DNA from: Rugosimonospora acidiphila
GTDB lineage: Bacteria; Actinomycetota; Actinomycetes; Mycobacteriales; Micromonosporaceae
Direction of reading: 5' to 3'
DNA length: 64,000 bases
NCBI RefSeq assembly: GCF_039543385.1
Contig: NZ_BAABJQ010000016.1
Location: 151,248 to 215,247, forward strand
The notes beneath the pieces were generated by a model that did not search any database, had not been told where the DNA came from, and saw only the letters and a program-made list of their open reading frames with translations. This document shows, in pieces, positions 18,972 through 28,476 of this stretch (the stretch's first letter is position 1; each line of letters opens with the position of its first letter). A program made the translations under genes and the position numbers.

Positions 18972-21659
18972 TCAGTGATCGGCGGCGTCCCAGTCCCGGC
19001 CGGCGCCGATCGAGACCTCCAGCGGCACATCCAACGGGTACGCGCTGCCCATCTGCTCCCGGACCAGCGCCTCCAGCGCCTCCCGCTCCCCCGGCGCGAC
19101 CTGGAAGACCAGCTCGTCGTGGACCTGGAGCAGCATCCGCGAGGACAGGCCAGAGTCGCGCAGGGCGGCGTCCACCCGCAGCATCGCCACCTTGATGAGG
19201 TCGGCGGCCGAGCCCTGGATCGGCGCGTTGAGCGCCATCCGCTCGGCCATCTCGCGACGCTGGCGGTTGTCGCTGTTGAGGTCGGGCAGGTACCGCCGGC
19301 GCCCCAGCACGGTTTCCGTGTACCCGTCGCGCCGGGCCTGATCGACGACCGCGCGCAGGTAGTCGCGGACCCCGCCGAACCGGCCGAAGTAGTCGTCCAT
19401 GAGCACGCTGGCCTCGGCCGGCGTGATGCCCAGCTGCTGGGCCAGCCCGTAGGAGGACAGACCGTACGCCAGGCCGTAGTTCATCGCCTTGATGCGCCGG
19501 CGCTGCTCGTGGCTGACGTCGCCCGGCTCGACCGCGAACACCGACGACGCGGTGGCCGCGTGGAAGTCGAAGCCGGACCGGAACGCCTCGATCAGCGCCG
19601 CGTCCTTGGACAGGTGCGCCATGATCCGCATCTCGATCTGGCTGTAGTCCGCGGTCAACAGCGTGTCGAAGCCGGCACCGACCACGAACGCGCGGCGGAT
19701 GCGGCGACCCTCGGCCGTGCGGATCGGGATGTTCTGCAGGTTGGGGTCGGTGCTGGACAGCCGGCCGGTGGCGGCCACGGTCTGATTGAAGGTGGTGTGG
19801 ATGCGCGCGTCGTCGCTGACCGACTTGAGCAGGCCGTCCACCGTGGACTTCAGCTTGGCCACGTCGCGGTGGCGCAGCAGGTGCTCCAGCAGCGGGTGCT
19901 CGGTCTGGGCATAGAGCCAGGCCAGGGCGTCGGCATCGGTCGTGTACCCAGTCTTGATCTTCTTGGTCTTGGGCAGCGACAGCTCGGTGAACAGGATCTC
20001 CTGGAGCTGCTTGGGCGAGCCCAGGTTGAACTCCCGGCCGATCACGCCGTATGCCGCCTGGGCGGCCGCCTTGACCTCGCCGGCGAAGTGCGCCTCCAGC
20101 TCGGAGAGGTATTGCGTGTCGGCGGCGATGCCGATGCGCTCCATGCCGGCCAGCACGTAGGCCAGCGGCTGCTCGACGTCGCGCAGCAGCCCGACCGCCT
20201 CGCCGCCGTCGCGGCTCAGCTCCTCCCCGATCGCCTCGGAGAGGTCGAGGGTCGCCCTGGCGCGCAGCATGAGGTTGCGCTCGACCTCGTCGTCCTCGCC
20301 CATGCCGTCGAGGGTCAGCTGGCCGTTCTCGGACTCCTCGATCCGCAGCTCACGCTGGAGGTAGCGCAGCGCGAGGTCGGTCAGATCGTACGAGCGCTGG
20401 TCGGGTCGGGCCAGGTAGGCGGCCAGGGCGGTGTCGGTGGCCAGGCCCCGCAGGCTCCAGCCCCGCTCGGCGAACGCGAGCATGGCCGGCTTGGCGTCGT
20501 GCAGCACCTTCGACCGGTCCGGGTCGTCCAGCCAGGCCACCACGGCGGCGTCGTCGTCGGCGTCCAGCGCGGACGGGTCGAACCAGACCGCCGGGCCCTC
20601 GGCCGCGGCGACCGCCAGGCCGGTGAGGCTGCCGGTGCCGCGACCGAAGCCGCCCGACACCGCGACTCCGGCCGGCGCGCCGGCCGGGGCGTGCTCGGCC
20701 AGCCAGGCGGCAATGCCGCCGCCGCGCAGCACCGTGCCGTCGAGCTCGAAGCCGGACTCGGCCTCCGGCTCCACGGCCTCCAGGTATTGGTATAGGCGAT
20801 CCCTGAGGATGCGGAACTCGAGCGCGTCGAAGACCTGGTGGACCGCCTCGCGGTCCCAACCCGGCCAGTGCAGGTCGGTCGGCGCCAGCGGCAGTTCCAG
20901 GTCGGAGACCAGGCAGTTGAGCTGGTAGTTGCGCAGGACGCCGGCCAGATGCTCGCGCAGGCTGTCGCCGGCCTTGCCCTTGATCTGATCGACGTGCTCG
21001 ACCACGCCGTCCAGGTTGCCGAATTGAGTGATCCACTTCGCCGCGGTCTTCGGCCCGACGCCCGGCACCCCGGGCAGGTTGTCGCTGCTCTCCCCGACCA
21101 GCGCCGCGAGGTCCCGGTAGCCGTCCGGCCCCACCCCGTAGCGCGCGGCGACCGCGTCGGCGTTCATCCGGTCCATCTCGGACACGCCGCGCTTGAGGTA
21201 GAGCACCGTCACACCGTCGCGGATGAGCTGGAACGCGTCCCGGTCGCCGGTCACGATGCTGACCTGCATGCCCTGCTCGTGGCCCTGGGCGGCGAGGGTG
21301 GCGATCACGTCGTCGGCCTCGTAGCCGGGCTTCTCCACGGTCGGGATCCGCAGCGAGTCGAGCACCTCGTGGATGAGGCTCACCTGGCCGGCGAAGTCCG
21401 CCGGGGACTCCGAGCGGGTCGCCTTGTATTCCGGGTAGACATCGGTGCGGAAGGAATGCCGGGACACGTCGAAGGCGACCGCGATGTGGGTCGGCTTCTC
21501 GTCGCGCAGCATGTTGATCAGCATCGAGGTGAACCCGAAGACGGCGTTGGTCGCCTGCCCGGTAGTGGTGGAGAAGTTCTCCACGGGCAGCGCGAAGAAT
21601 GCTCGATAGGCGAGGGAATGTCCGTCGAGCAGGAGAAGGCGGGGCGTTGCGGCACTCAC
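18972..21659 (-). CDS. polA: DNA polymerase I
   Basis: 895 residues. The N-terminal 5'-3' flap exonuclease domain begins RLLLLDGHSLAYRAFFALP and carries the acidic metal sites (AFDVSRHSFR, GYEADDVIA, TGDRDAFQL). The middle domain lacks 3'-5' proofreading residues, as in other actinobacterial PolA. The polymerase domain shows SQIEMRIMAHL, the O-helix RRRIKAMNYGLAYG and VHDELVF. It fills gaps in repair and removes RNA primers. GTG 21659 fits the family N-terminus; an upstream extension is Arg/Pro-rich and not supported. Confidence 0.98.
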   Translation of the reverse strand: MSAATPRLLLLDGHSLAYRAFFALPVENFSTTTGQATNAVFGFTSMLINMLRDEKPTHIAVAFDVSRHSFRTDVYPEYKATRSESPADFAGQVSLIHEVLDSLRIPTVEKPGYEADDVIATLAAQGHEQGMQVSIVTGDRDAFQLIRDGVTVLYLKRGVSEMDRMNADAVAARYGVGPDGYRDLAALVGESSDNLPGVPGVGPKTAAKWITQFGNLDGVVEHVDQIKGKAGDSLREHLAGVLRNYQLNCLVSDLELPLAPTDLHWPGWDREAVHQVFDALEFRILRDRLYQYLEAVEPEAESGFELDGTVLRGGGIAAWLAEHAPAGAPAGVAVSGGFGRGTGSLTGLAVAAAEGPAVWFDPSALDADDDAAVVAWLDDPDRSKVLHDAKPAMLAFAERGWSLRGLATDTALAAYLARPDQRSYDLTDLALRYLQRELRIEESENGQLTLDGMGEDDEVERNLMLRARATLDLSEAIGEELSRDGGEAVGLLRDVEQPLAYVLAGMERIGIAADTQYLSELEAHFAGEVKAAAQAAYGVIGREFNLGSPKQLQEILFTELSLPKTKKIKTGYTTDADALAWLYAQTEHPLLEHLLRHRDVAKLKSTVDGLLKSVSDDARIHTTFNQTVAATGRLSSTDPNLQNIPIRTAEGRRIRRAFVVGAGFDTLLTADYSQIEMRIMAHLSKDAALIEAFRSGFDFHAATASSVFAVEPGDVSHEQRRRIKAMNYGLAYGLSSYGLAQQLGITPAEASVLMDDYFGRFGGVRDYLRAVVDQARRDGYTETVLGRRRYLPDLNSDNRQRREMAERMALNAPIQGSAADLIKVAMLRVDAALRDSGLSSRMLLQVHDELVFQVAPGEREALEALVREQMGSAYPLDVPLEVSIGAGRDWDAADH

Positions 21660-21888
21660 CCGGGCGAGCCTAGTCGCACCCACCGACAAGACGCTCGACG
21701 ACGCCCACCAAGCGGACCGATCGCCGCGAGCCGGGACCGGACCGGTCGGATCGCGCCAGACCCCAAGCTGGGGCCGAAACGGGACGATAATGGCGAGAAC
21801 GGGCACGGGCAACGGGCCACGTGCCAGAAGGCCCGGTCTGGACCGGATCGGACGGGCAACCGCGCCCGATCCGGCCAGGACGGGCGCG

Positions 21889-22698
21889 CTACAGCACCTT
21901 CGCCAGGAAGGCCTTGGTGCGCTCCTGCTTCGGGGCGGTGAGCACCTCGCGCGGGTGGCCGGACTCGACCACCACGCCGCCGTCCATGAAGATCAGCGAA
22001 TCCCCGACCTCCCGGGCGAACCCGATCTCGTGGGTAACGACGATCATGGTCATGCCGTCCCGAGCGAGGTCCTTCATCACGTCCAGCACCTCGCCCACCA
22101 GCTCGGGGTCCAGCGCGCTGGTCGGCTCGTCGAACAACATCAACTTCGGCTGCATCGCCAGCGCCCGGGCGATGGCCACCCGCTGCTGCTGGCCGCCGGA
22201 CAACTGCGCCGGGTAGCTGTCCACCTTGTCGCCCAGGCCGACCCGCTCCAGCAGGGCCACCGCCCGCTCGCGGGCCCGCGCCTTGGGCTCCCGCTTGACC
22301 CGGCAGGGCGCCTCCATCACGTTGCCCATCGCGGTCATGTGCGGGAACAGGTTGAACCGCTGGAACACCATGCCGATCGCGCGGCGCTGCTCGGCGACCT
22401 CCTTCTCCCGCAGCTCGTGCAGCTTGTCGCCGCGCTGGCGGTACCCGATCAGGTCGCCGTTCACGAAGATGCGGCCGGCGTTGATCTTCTCGAGGTGGTT
22501 GACGCACCGCAGGAAGGTGGACTTGCCAGATCCGGACGGCCCGATCACCACGCTCACTTCGCCGGCGCGTACCAGCAGGTCGATGCCCTTGAGCACCTCC
22601 AGGTGGCCGAACGACTTGTGCACGTTCTCGGCCCGTACCATCTCGGCTCGCTCGCCGGTGGTCGCCGCACCGGCCTCGACGGTGGCGTCGGCGCTCAT
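21889..22698 (-). CDS. Polar amino-acid ABC transporter ATP-binding protein
   Basis: 269 residues of the GlnQ type: Walker A GPSGSGKST, the signature LSGGQQQRVAIARAL, Walker B LMLFDEPTSALDP and the switch histidine in VVTHEIGF. ATG 22698 overlaps the permease stop as ATGA. Last gene of a binding protein-permease-ATPase operon for uptake of a polar amino acid; the amino acid is not determinable. Confidence 0.95.
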   Translation of the reverse strand: MSADATVEAGAATTGERAEMVRAENVHKSFGHLEVLKGIDLLVRAGEVSVVIGPSGSGKSTFLRCVNHLEKINAGRIFVNGDLIGYRQRGDKLHELREKEVAEQRRAIGMVFQRFNLFPHMTAMGNVMEAPCRVKREPKARARERAVALLERVGLGDKVDSYPAQLSGGQQQRVAIARALAMQPKLMLFDEPTSALDPELVGEVLDVMKDLARDGMTMIVVTHEIGFAREVGDSLIFMDGGVVVESGHPREVLTAPKQERTKAFLAKVL

Positions 22699-23717
22699 GA
22701 CATCCCCTTGCCTTCGCCGCTGGGCAGGACGATCCGTCCACTCTGCTCGGTGGCGACGTCGCGCAGCCGCTGCCGGGCCCGCCCGCTCGTCCCGTACCCC
22801 CGACCGAAGTGTCGCTCGACGAAGTACTGGCCGATCATCAGCACGCTGCACAGGATCAGGTACCACAGGCAGGCCCCGACCAGGACGGGCAGCACCACGA
22901 AGGTGCGCGTGCTGACCGCGTTCATCTGGAAGAACAGCTCACTGGTGACCGGGACGTACGCGACGAGCGAGGTGTCCTTGATCATCGCTATGGTCTCGTT
23001 GCCGGTGGGCGGCACGATCACCCGCATCGCCTGCGGCAGCACGATGCGGCGCAGCACCTGGCCGCGGGACATGCCGAGGGCCGAGGCCGCCTCCGACTGG
23101 CCGGAGTCGATCGACTGGATGCCGGCCCGGACGATCTCGGCCATGTACGCGGCCTCGGACAGCCCCAGCGCGAGCATGCCGGCGACGAAGCCGGTGAGCA
23201 GGTCGGTGGCCTTGATGCTGTAGAACTGCCCGGAGAAGTCGTTCATCCCGAACAGCTCGCCGATCTGGTGGCCGAACGGCAGGCCGAAGCCGATCCTCGA
23301 CCACAGCACGCCGAGGTTGCCGAACAGGATGGCCAGCACCAGCCGGGGGATCGCCCGGAACACCCAGGTGTAGATCCAGGCCGTCCAGGCGAGCACCGGG
23401 TTGGGCGACAGCCGCATGATGGCCACCACCACGCCCAGCACCACACCGATCACCATCGAGGTGACCGTGAGCAGGACGGTGCCGCGCAGACCGTCGAGCA
23501 CCGGCGTGATGAACATGACGCCGCGCTGGCCGGGGCTGATGCTGCTGAAGATGAACGACCACTTGAAGTGGTCATTGGTCAGGATCAGGTGCAGGAACAT
23601 CGCGGCGAGCACGACGATCACCGCCATGGTCACCCAGCGCGCTGGGTGCCGCACGGGTACGGCCTTGATGGGCTCAGGCCGTACCCGCTCGGGCTGTTGT
23701 TGGATCTGAGTTGTCAT
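22695..23717 (-). CDS. Polar amino-acid ABC transporter permease
   Basis: 340 residues with a His/Glu/Met-type permease domain and the EAA loop (EAASALGMSRGQVLRRIVLPQAMRVIVPP). About 25 cytoplasmic residues precede the first helix. The first gene's stop lies 10 nt upstream and no separate ribosome site is obvious, suggesting coupled translation. Confidence 0.94.
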   Translation of the reverse strand: MTTQIQQQPERVRPEPIKAVPVRHPARWVTMAVIVVLAAMFLHLILTNDHFKWSFIFSSISPGQRGVMFITPVLDGLRGTVLLTVTSMVIGVVLGVVVAIMRLSPNPVLAWTAWIYTWVFRAIPRLVLAILFGNLGVLWSRIGFGLPFGHQIGELFGMNDFSGQFYSIKATDLLTGFVAGMLALGLSEAAYMAEIVRAGIQSIDSGQSEAASALGMSRGQVLRRIVLPQAMRVIVPPTGNETIAMIKDTSLVAYVPVTSELFFQMNAVSTRTFVVLPVLVGACLWYLILCSVLMIGQYFVERHFGRGYGTSGRARQRLRDVATEQSGRIVLPSGEGKGMS

Positions 23718-23727
23718 GGATGGAGAT

Positions 23728-24633
23728 TCAGGAGGAGGCCGCCGGGTCGACCGCCGGCGCAGTGATGGATCCGCCGTCGACTCCCCACTTGGCGAGGATC
23801 GTCTTGTAGGTACCGTCGGTGATCAGCGACTGCACCGCACTGGCCAGCGCATCGCCGAAGTCCTTCTGGTCCTTGGGAAGCACGTAGCCGTACGGCGCCG
23901 AGTCGTAGATCTGGCCGACCAGGGCCAGCTGGCCGCTGGTCTGCTTGACCGCGTACGCGCAGACCGGCGAGTCGGCCAGCATCGCGTCGTCCTTGCCCGA
24001 GACCACCGCGTTGGTCGCGATGCCCTGGTCCTGGTACTGGTCGATGGTGATGGCGGGCTTGCCGCCATCGGTGCACGCCTTGCCCCGCTTGGTGACGTCA
24101 TCGACCTGCACGGTGCCGGTCTGCACCGCGATCTTCTTGCCGCAGGCGTTGTCCGGGTCCACCGTCGCTCCGGCCTTGGCCGCCCACTGGGTGCCCGCGG
24201 AGAAGTAGGAGACCATGGTCACCTGCTGTTCCCGCTCCGAGTTGATGGTGAACGAGGACACCCCGATGTTGTACTTGCCGGAGCTGACCCCGGGAATGAT
24301 GTCGTCGAACTTCGACGACTGCCACTCCGTCTTCAGCCCGAGCTTGCCCGCCACCGCGTTGAACAGGTCGACGTCGAAACCCTGCACGGTCTTGCCATCG
24401 TTGTCCAGGAACTCGCTCGGCGCGTAGGTCGAGTCGGTACCAATGATGATCTTACCGGCCGATTTGATCGACGCCGGCACCTTCGCCGCCAGCGCCGAGT
24501 CGACTGCGGTCGAGGGCGCCGCGCCGGTCGAGCTGGACCCACTGTTACCGCCACAACCGGCCATGGCCAGGGCCAGCACCGCAGTGCCGACCAGGCCGAC
24601 GACCGCACTGCGGCGGGAGGCACCCAACAACAT
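23728..24633 (-). CDS. Amino-acid ABC transporter substrate-binding lipoprotein
   Basis: 301 residues. Signal peptide with lipobox LAMAGC, a Ser/Gly linker, then an SBP family 3 domain (GTDSTYAPSEFLDNDGKTVQ, GFDVDLFNAVA, KFDDIIPGVSSGKYNI). ATG 24633 has GAGGGG upstream. Ligand specificity is not inferable by eye. First gene of the operon with the permease and ATPase downstream. Confidence 0.94.
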   Translation of the reverse strand: MLLGASRRSAVVGLVGTAVLALAMAGCGGNSGSSSTGAAPSTAVDSALAAKVPASIKSAGKIIIGTDSTYAPSEFLDNDGKTVQGFDVDLFNAVAGKLGLKTEWQSSKFDDIIPGVSSGKYNIGVSSFTINSEREQQVTMVSYFSAGTQWAAKAGATVDPDNACGKKIAVQTGTVQVDDVTKRGKACTDGGKPAITIDQYQDQGIATNAVVSGKDDAMLADSPVCAYAVKQTSGQLALVGQIYDSAPYGYVLPKDQKDFGDALASAVQSLITDGTYKTILAKWGVDGGSITAPAVDPAASS

Positions 24634-24679
24634 TTCTAAAACCCCTCACTAGGACGGGTGGCCCGAGCGGCGCCGCCGC

Positions 24680-25390
24680 TCACGCCACCCCCAGATATGC
24701 GTCCTTCACGGCGGAATCGTGGAGCAATTCCTCCCCGGTGCCCGTCTTGACGATGCGACCGGTCTCCAACACGTACGCGCGGTGCGCCCGGGACAACGCC
24801 TGCTGCGCGTTCTGCTCCACCAGCAGGATGGTGGTGCCCTGCTGATTGATCTCCGTGATGATCGTGAAGATCTGCTGGATGAGCATGGGCGCCAGGCCCA
24901 TCGAGGGCTCATCGAGCAGGAGCAGCTTGGGCCGGCTCATCAGTGCCCGGCCGACCGCGAGCATCTGCTGCTCACCGCCGGACAGCGTGCCGCCGGCCTG
25001 CCGGCGCCGCTCCTCCAGCCTCGGGAACAGCTCGAAGACCCGCTTGAGGTCGGCCTGGATGCCGGCCGAGTCCCGCCGGGTGTACGCGCCCATCTCCAGG
25101 TTCTCCATGACGGTCATCCCGGGGAAGATGCCCCGGCCCTCGGGAGCCTGGCTGATGCCGCGGATCACCCGCGTGTCGGCACGCAGGTTGGTGATGTCCT
25201 GACCCGCGAAGCGGATCCGACCGGACGCGACCGGGCGCAGCCCGGACACGGCCCGCATGGTGGTGGACTTGCCGGCGCCGTTGGCGCCGATGAGCGCCAC
25301 GACCTCCCCCTCCTCCACCTGCAGGCTGATCCCGTGTAGGGCCTGGATGCGGCCGTACAGCAGGGTGATGTTGTCGATCTCAAGCAGCAT
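24680..25390 (-). CDS. livF: Branched-chain amino-acid ABC transporter ATPase LivF
   Basis: 236 residues: Walker A GANGAGKSTTMRA, signature LSGGEQQMLAVGRAL, Walker B LLLLDEPSMGLAP, and the LivF-typical SQAPEGRGIFPGMTV. It overlaps livG by 11 nt. The shorter of the two ATPases of the liv operon. Confidence 0.95.
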   Translation of the reverse strand: MLLEIDNITLLYGRIQALHGISLQVEEGEVVALIGANGAGKSTTMRAVSGLRPVASGRIRFAGQDITNLRADTRVIRGISQAPEGRGIFPGMTVMENLEMGAYTRRDSAGIQADLKRVFELFPRLEERRRQAGGTLSGGEQQMLAVGRALMSRPKLLLLDEPSMGLAPMLIQQIFTIITEINQQGTTILLVEQNAQQALSRAHRAYVLETGRIVKTGTGEELLHDSAVKDAYLGVA

Positions 25391-26270
25391 CGGCCGGCAC
25401 TCCCAGGTACGCCGCGATCACCTTCGGGTCGTCCCGCACCTCGGCGGGCGAACCGTCAGCGATCTTCTTCCCGAACTCCAGCACCACCAGCCGGTCGCAC
25501 ACACCCATGACCAGCCGCATGTCGTGCTCGATGAGCAGCACGGTGATGCCCTGGTCCCGGATGGCCCTGATCAGCCCGAGCAGCTCTTCCTTCTCCGTCG
25601 GGTTGAACCCGGCGGCCGGCTCGTCCAGGCAGAGCAGGGTGGGGTTGGTGGCCAGCGCGCGGGCGATCTCCAGCCGGCGTTGCTCGCCGTAGGACAGGTT
25701 GCGCGACACGTCACCGGCGCGCCTGTCGATGCCGACGAAGCGCAGCAGCTCCATCGACCGGTCCCGACCGGTGTGCTCCTCGCGCCAGTGCCGGGGCAGC
25801 CGGAACAGGGCACTGACCACGCTGGTCTTGTGGTGGGCGTCGACGCCCACCATCACGTTCTCCATCGCGGTCATCTCGGGGAACAGCCGGATGTTCTGGA
25901 AGGTGCGCGCGATCCCCATCCGGGTGATCTCGTGCTTCTTCCGTCCCGTGATCACCTTGCCCTCGAACCGGATCTGCCCGCTGGTGGGCCGGTAGACGCC
26001 GGTCATCGCGTTGAAGCAGGTGGTCTTGCCGGCACCGTTCGGGCCGATCAGGCCGAAGATCTCGCCCTTGCGCAGGGCGAAGCTGACCTGGTCGAGGGCG
26101 AGCACCCCGCCGAAGCGCAGGGACACATCGTCGACCTCCAGCAGCGTCCCCGCCGAGCTCGGGGGCACCGGCGCCGCCGGGCCCTCGGGCGCGGTCGCCA
26201 CCGGCCGATCCACCGGCTGCCGGGCGGCGTCGTCCTGCCACTCCGGCGACTCGCTGTGCGGCTCGCTCAT
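25380..26270 (-). CDS. livG: Branched-chain amino-acid ABC transporter ATPase LivG
   Basis: 296 residues: a 45-residue Pro/Ala-rich N-terminal extension, then Walker A GPNGAGKTTCFNAMTG, the LivG hallmark RTFQNIRLFPEMT, signature LSYGEQRRLEIARAL and Walker B LLCLDEPAAG. Confidence 0.95.
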   Translation of the reverse strand: MSEPHSESPEWQDDAARQPVDRPVATAPEGPAAPVPPSSAGTLLEVDDVSLRFGGVLALDQVSFALRKGEIFGLIGPNGAGKTTCFNAMTGVYRPTSGQIRFEGKVITGRKKHEITRMGIARTFQNIRLFPEMTAMENVMVGVDAHHKTSVVSALFRLPRHWREEHTGRDRSMELLRFVGIDRRAGDVSRNLSYGEQRRLEIARALATNPTLLCLDEPAAGFNPTEKEELLGLIRAIRDQGITVLLIEHDMRLVMGVCDRLVVLEFGKKIADGSPAEVRDDPKVIAAYLGVPADAA

Positions 26271-26298
26271 CTCTGCGCCCCTGTCACGATCGCTGGAC

Positions 26299-27435
26299 TC
26301 ATTGAGGCGCGACCTCCTTGGCCCGGTCCTTGAGCTCCATGCTCCGGCGGCGGCTGGGGATCAGCCCCTGCGGCCGGAAGATCATGATAATGATGATCGC
26401 CAAGCCGAACAGCAGGAACCTGAACTGGTACAGGTCGGTGTGGAAGATCGGGTCGTTGATCCCCCGCAGCCGGTCCGGAATGTAGGAGATCAGCGCGCCG
26501 CCCAGGATCGCACCCGGGATGTTGCCCGAGCCGCCCATCACGACGCCGCCCAGGACGAGGATGGAGAACTGGAGCACGAAGGTGGCGGAGTTGACGAACC
26601 CCTGCTCACCGGCGAACATCACGCCGCCGAGCCCACCGACCGCCGCGCCGATGGCGAACGCCCAGAGCTTGTACTTGATGGTGCGGACGCCCATCAGCTC
26701 GGCCGCCTCCTCGTCCTCCCGGATCGCCAACCACGACCGGCCGACCCGGCTTCGGTCGAGGTTGCGCAGCGCCAGGACGGCGATGATGACGACGGTGAGG
26801 CCCAGCCAGAAGTACGGGGTGGCGTCGACCACCCCGAAGATCGGGCTACCGTCCGAGTGGCTGCCCGGCGGGTGAGGGACGTCGGTGAAGCCCCGGTTGC
26901 CGCGCAGGAAGTTCGCGCTGTCCGCGGTGATACGGATGATCTCGGCGAAGCCCAGGGTCACGATGGCCAGATAGTCACCGCGTAGTCGCAGCGTCGGCCA
27001 GCCCAGGATCAGACCGCTGACCATCGCCACCGCGATGGCGATCGGCACCGCGGCCAACCACGGCCACCCGGTGTGCAGCACGCTGTCCGAGGAGCACAGC
27101 AGCGCCACGGTGTACGTGCCGACCGCGAAGAAGCCGACATAACCCAGGTCGAGCATGCCCGCGAAGCCGACCACGACGTTGAGGCCGACCGCCAGCAGCA
27201 CGTAGTACGACATGTTGAACAGGGCGCTGGGCCAGTCGATGCCCTGGGTGATGATCTGCGGACCGATCACCGGTACATCGCCAAGGTACGGCAGTAGGTA
27301 CCCGCAGGCCAGGACGGCCAGGATGATGACCAGCCGGGCCGGCCAGGGCAGTTGGGAGAACCAGCCGCGCAGCTGGAACGAGCGCGCCTTGCGGGGCGGC
27401 GTCTCGACCGGTGTTGGCTCTTGCAGGGTGGTCAT
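26299..27435 (-). CDS. livM: Branched-chain amino-acid ABC transporter permease LivM
   Basis: 378 residues, about eight to ten membrane helices, with the permease loop ALMGV-like segment EEAAELMGVRTIKYKLWAFA. ATG 27435 overlaps the livH stop by 4 nt (ATGA). Confidence 0.95.
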   Translation of the reverse strand: MTTLQEPTPVETPPRKARSFQLRGWFSQLPWPARLVIILAVLACGYLLPYLGDVPVIGPQIITQGIDWPSALFNMSYYVLLAVGLNVVVGFAGMLDLGYVGFFAVGTYTVALLCSSDSVLHTGWPWLAAVPIAIAVAMVSGLILGWPTLRLRGDYLAIVTLGFAEIIRITADSANFLRGNRGFTDVPHPPGSHSDGSPIFGVVDATPYFWLGLTVVIIAVLALRNLDRSRVGRSWLAIREDEEAAELMGVRTIKYKLWAFAIGAAVGGLGGVMFAGEQGFVNSATFVLQFSILVLGGVVMGGSGNIPGAILGGALISYIPDRLRGINDPIFHTDLYQFRFLLFGLAIIIIMIFRPQGLIPSRRRSMELKDRAKEVAPQ

Positions 27436-28382
27436 GCTCGCGCCCTCCCCAACGATTCGCCCAGCAGACCGGTCGGCCGGAACATCAGGATCACGATGAG
27501 CAGCACGAACGACACCACCTGATGCCATTCGGTGCCGAACAGGCCCGCGCCCCAGTTCTCGGCCACGCCCAGCACGAGGCCGCCGAGCAGGGCGCCGCGC
27601 AGGTTCCCGATGCCGCCGAGCACCGCGGCGGTGAACGCCGAGATGCCCAGGTTGAAGCCGGCGTCGTAGCGGGTGTCACCGATCTTCAGCACGTACATCA
27701 CCGCGGCGATGCCGGCCATCAGGCCGCCGAGCAGGAAGACCAGGGAGATGACCCGGTTCTTGTTGACGCCCATGAGCGCCGCGCCGTCCGGGTTCTGAGC
27801 CACCGCGCGCACACCCCTGCCGAGCCGCGTGCGATTGATGAACACGTCCAACACGGCCATCATGACCAGCGCCAGCAGGATGATGAGCAGTTGCAGGTTG
27901 GTGATGGTCGTGTTGCCTATGTGGACCACCGTGGCCGGCTTGATCAGCGGCGGGACCCCGCGCAGGTTGCGGTGGGTGGCCACGCCGACCGCCTCCGAGA
28001 TGACGGTGGAGGCGCCGATGGCGGTGATGAGGAAGGCCAGCGGTGGGGCGTTACGCCGCCGCAGTGGCCGGTACGCGACGAACTCGATGACGACGGCCGT
28101 GACGCCGGACATGATGATCGCGGCGATCAGGCCGAGGACCAGGTAGCCCAGGACGCTGCCCAGGCCCGGTGTCGCCGAGTTCTGGTTCAGACCGAAAAAG
28201 CCCCAGGTGATCAGGGTGGCGTACGTGCCCATCATGAAGACTTCGGAGTGGGCGAAGTTGATGAGGCGCAGCACGCCGTAGACCAGCGTGTACCCGAGGG
28301 CGAAGAGCGCATAGATGGCGCCCTGCGCCAGCCCGGTGATGGTGAGCGGTCCGAGATTGTGGATCAGACCCGAAAAGTTCAC
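27432..28382 (-). CDS. livH: Branched-chain amino-acid ABC transporter permease LivH
   Basis: 316 residues, hydrophobic throughout; begins near LAQGAIYALFALGYTLVYGVL, the family-typical first helix, and contains the EAA-like AVAQNPDGAALMGVNKNRV. The AUG at 28382 is about 95 nt downstream of the binding-protein gene. Confidence 0.95.
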   Translation of the reverse strand: MNFSGLIHNLGPLTITGLAQGAIYALFALGYTLVYGVLRLINFAHSEVFMMGTYATLITWGFFGLNQNSATPGLGSVLGYLVLGLIAAIIMSGVTAVVIEFVAYRPLRRRNAPPLAFLITAIGASTVISEAVGVATHRNLRGVPPLIKPATVVHIGNTTITNLQLLIILLALVMMAVLDVFINRTRLGRGVRAVAQNPDGAALMGVNKNRVISLVFLLGGLMAGIAAVMYVLKIGDTRYDAGFNLGISAFTAAVLGGIGNLRGALLGGLVLGVAENWGAGLFGTEWHQVVSFVLLIVILMFRPTGLLGESLGRARA

Positions 28383-28476
28383 GCGCGGCTCCCGCTGCGG
28401 AAAGGGTGGTGCGGCCGGAAGAATTCTTCCGGCCGCATTGGTCCACCTAAAGGAAAAGCTGTTGCCGGGCTAACTG

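Noticed and set aside
18951..20795. 614-codon plus-strand frame opposite polA
   Set aside because: Antisense shadow of polA.
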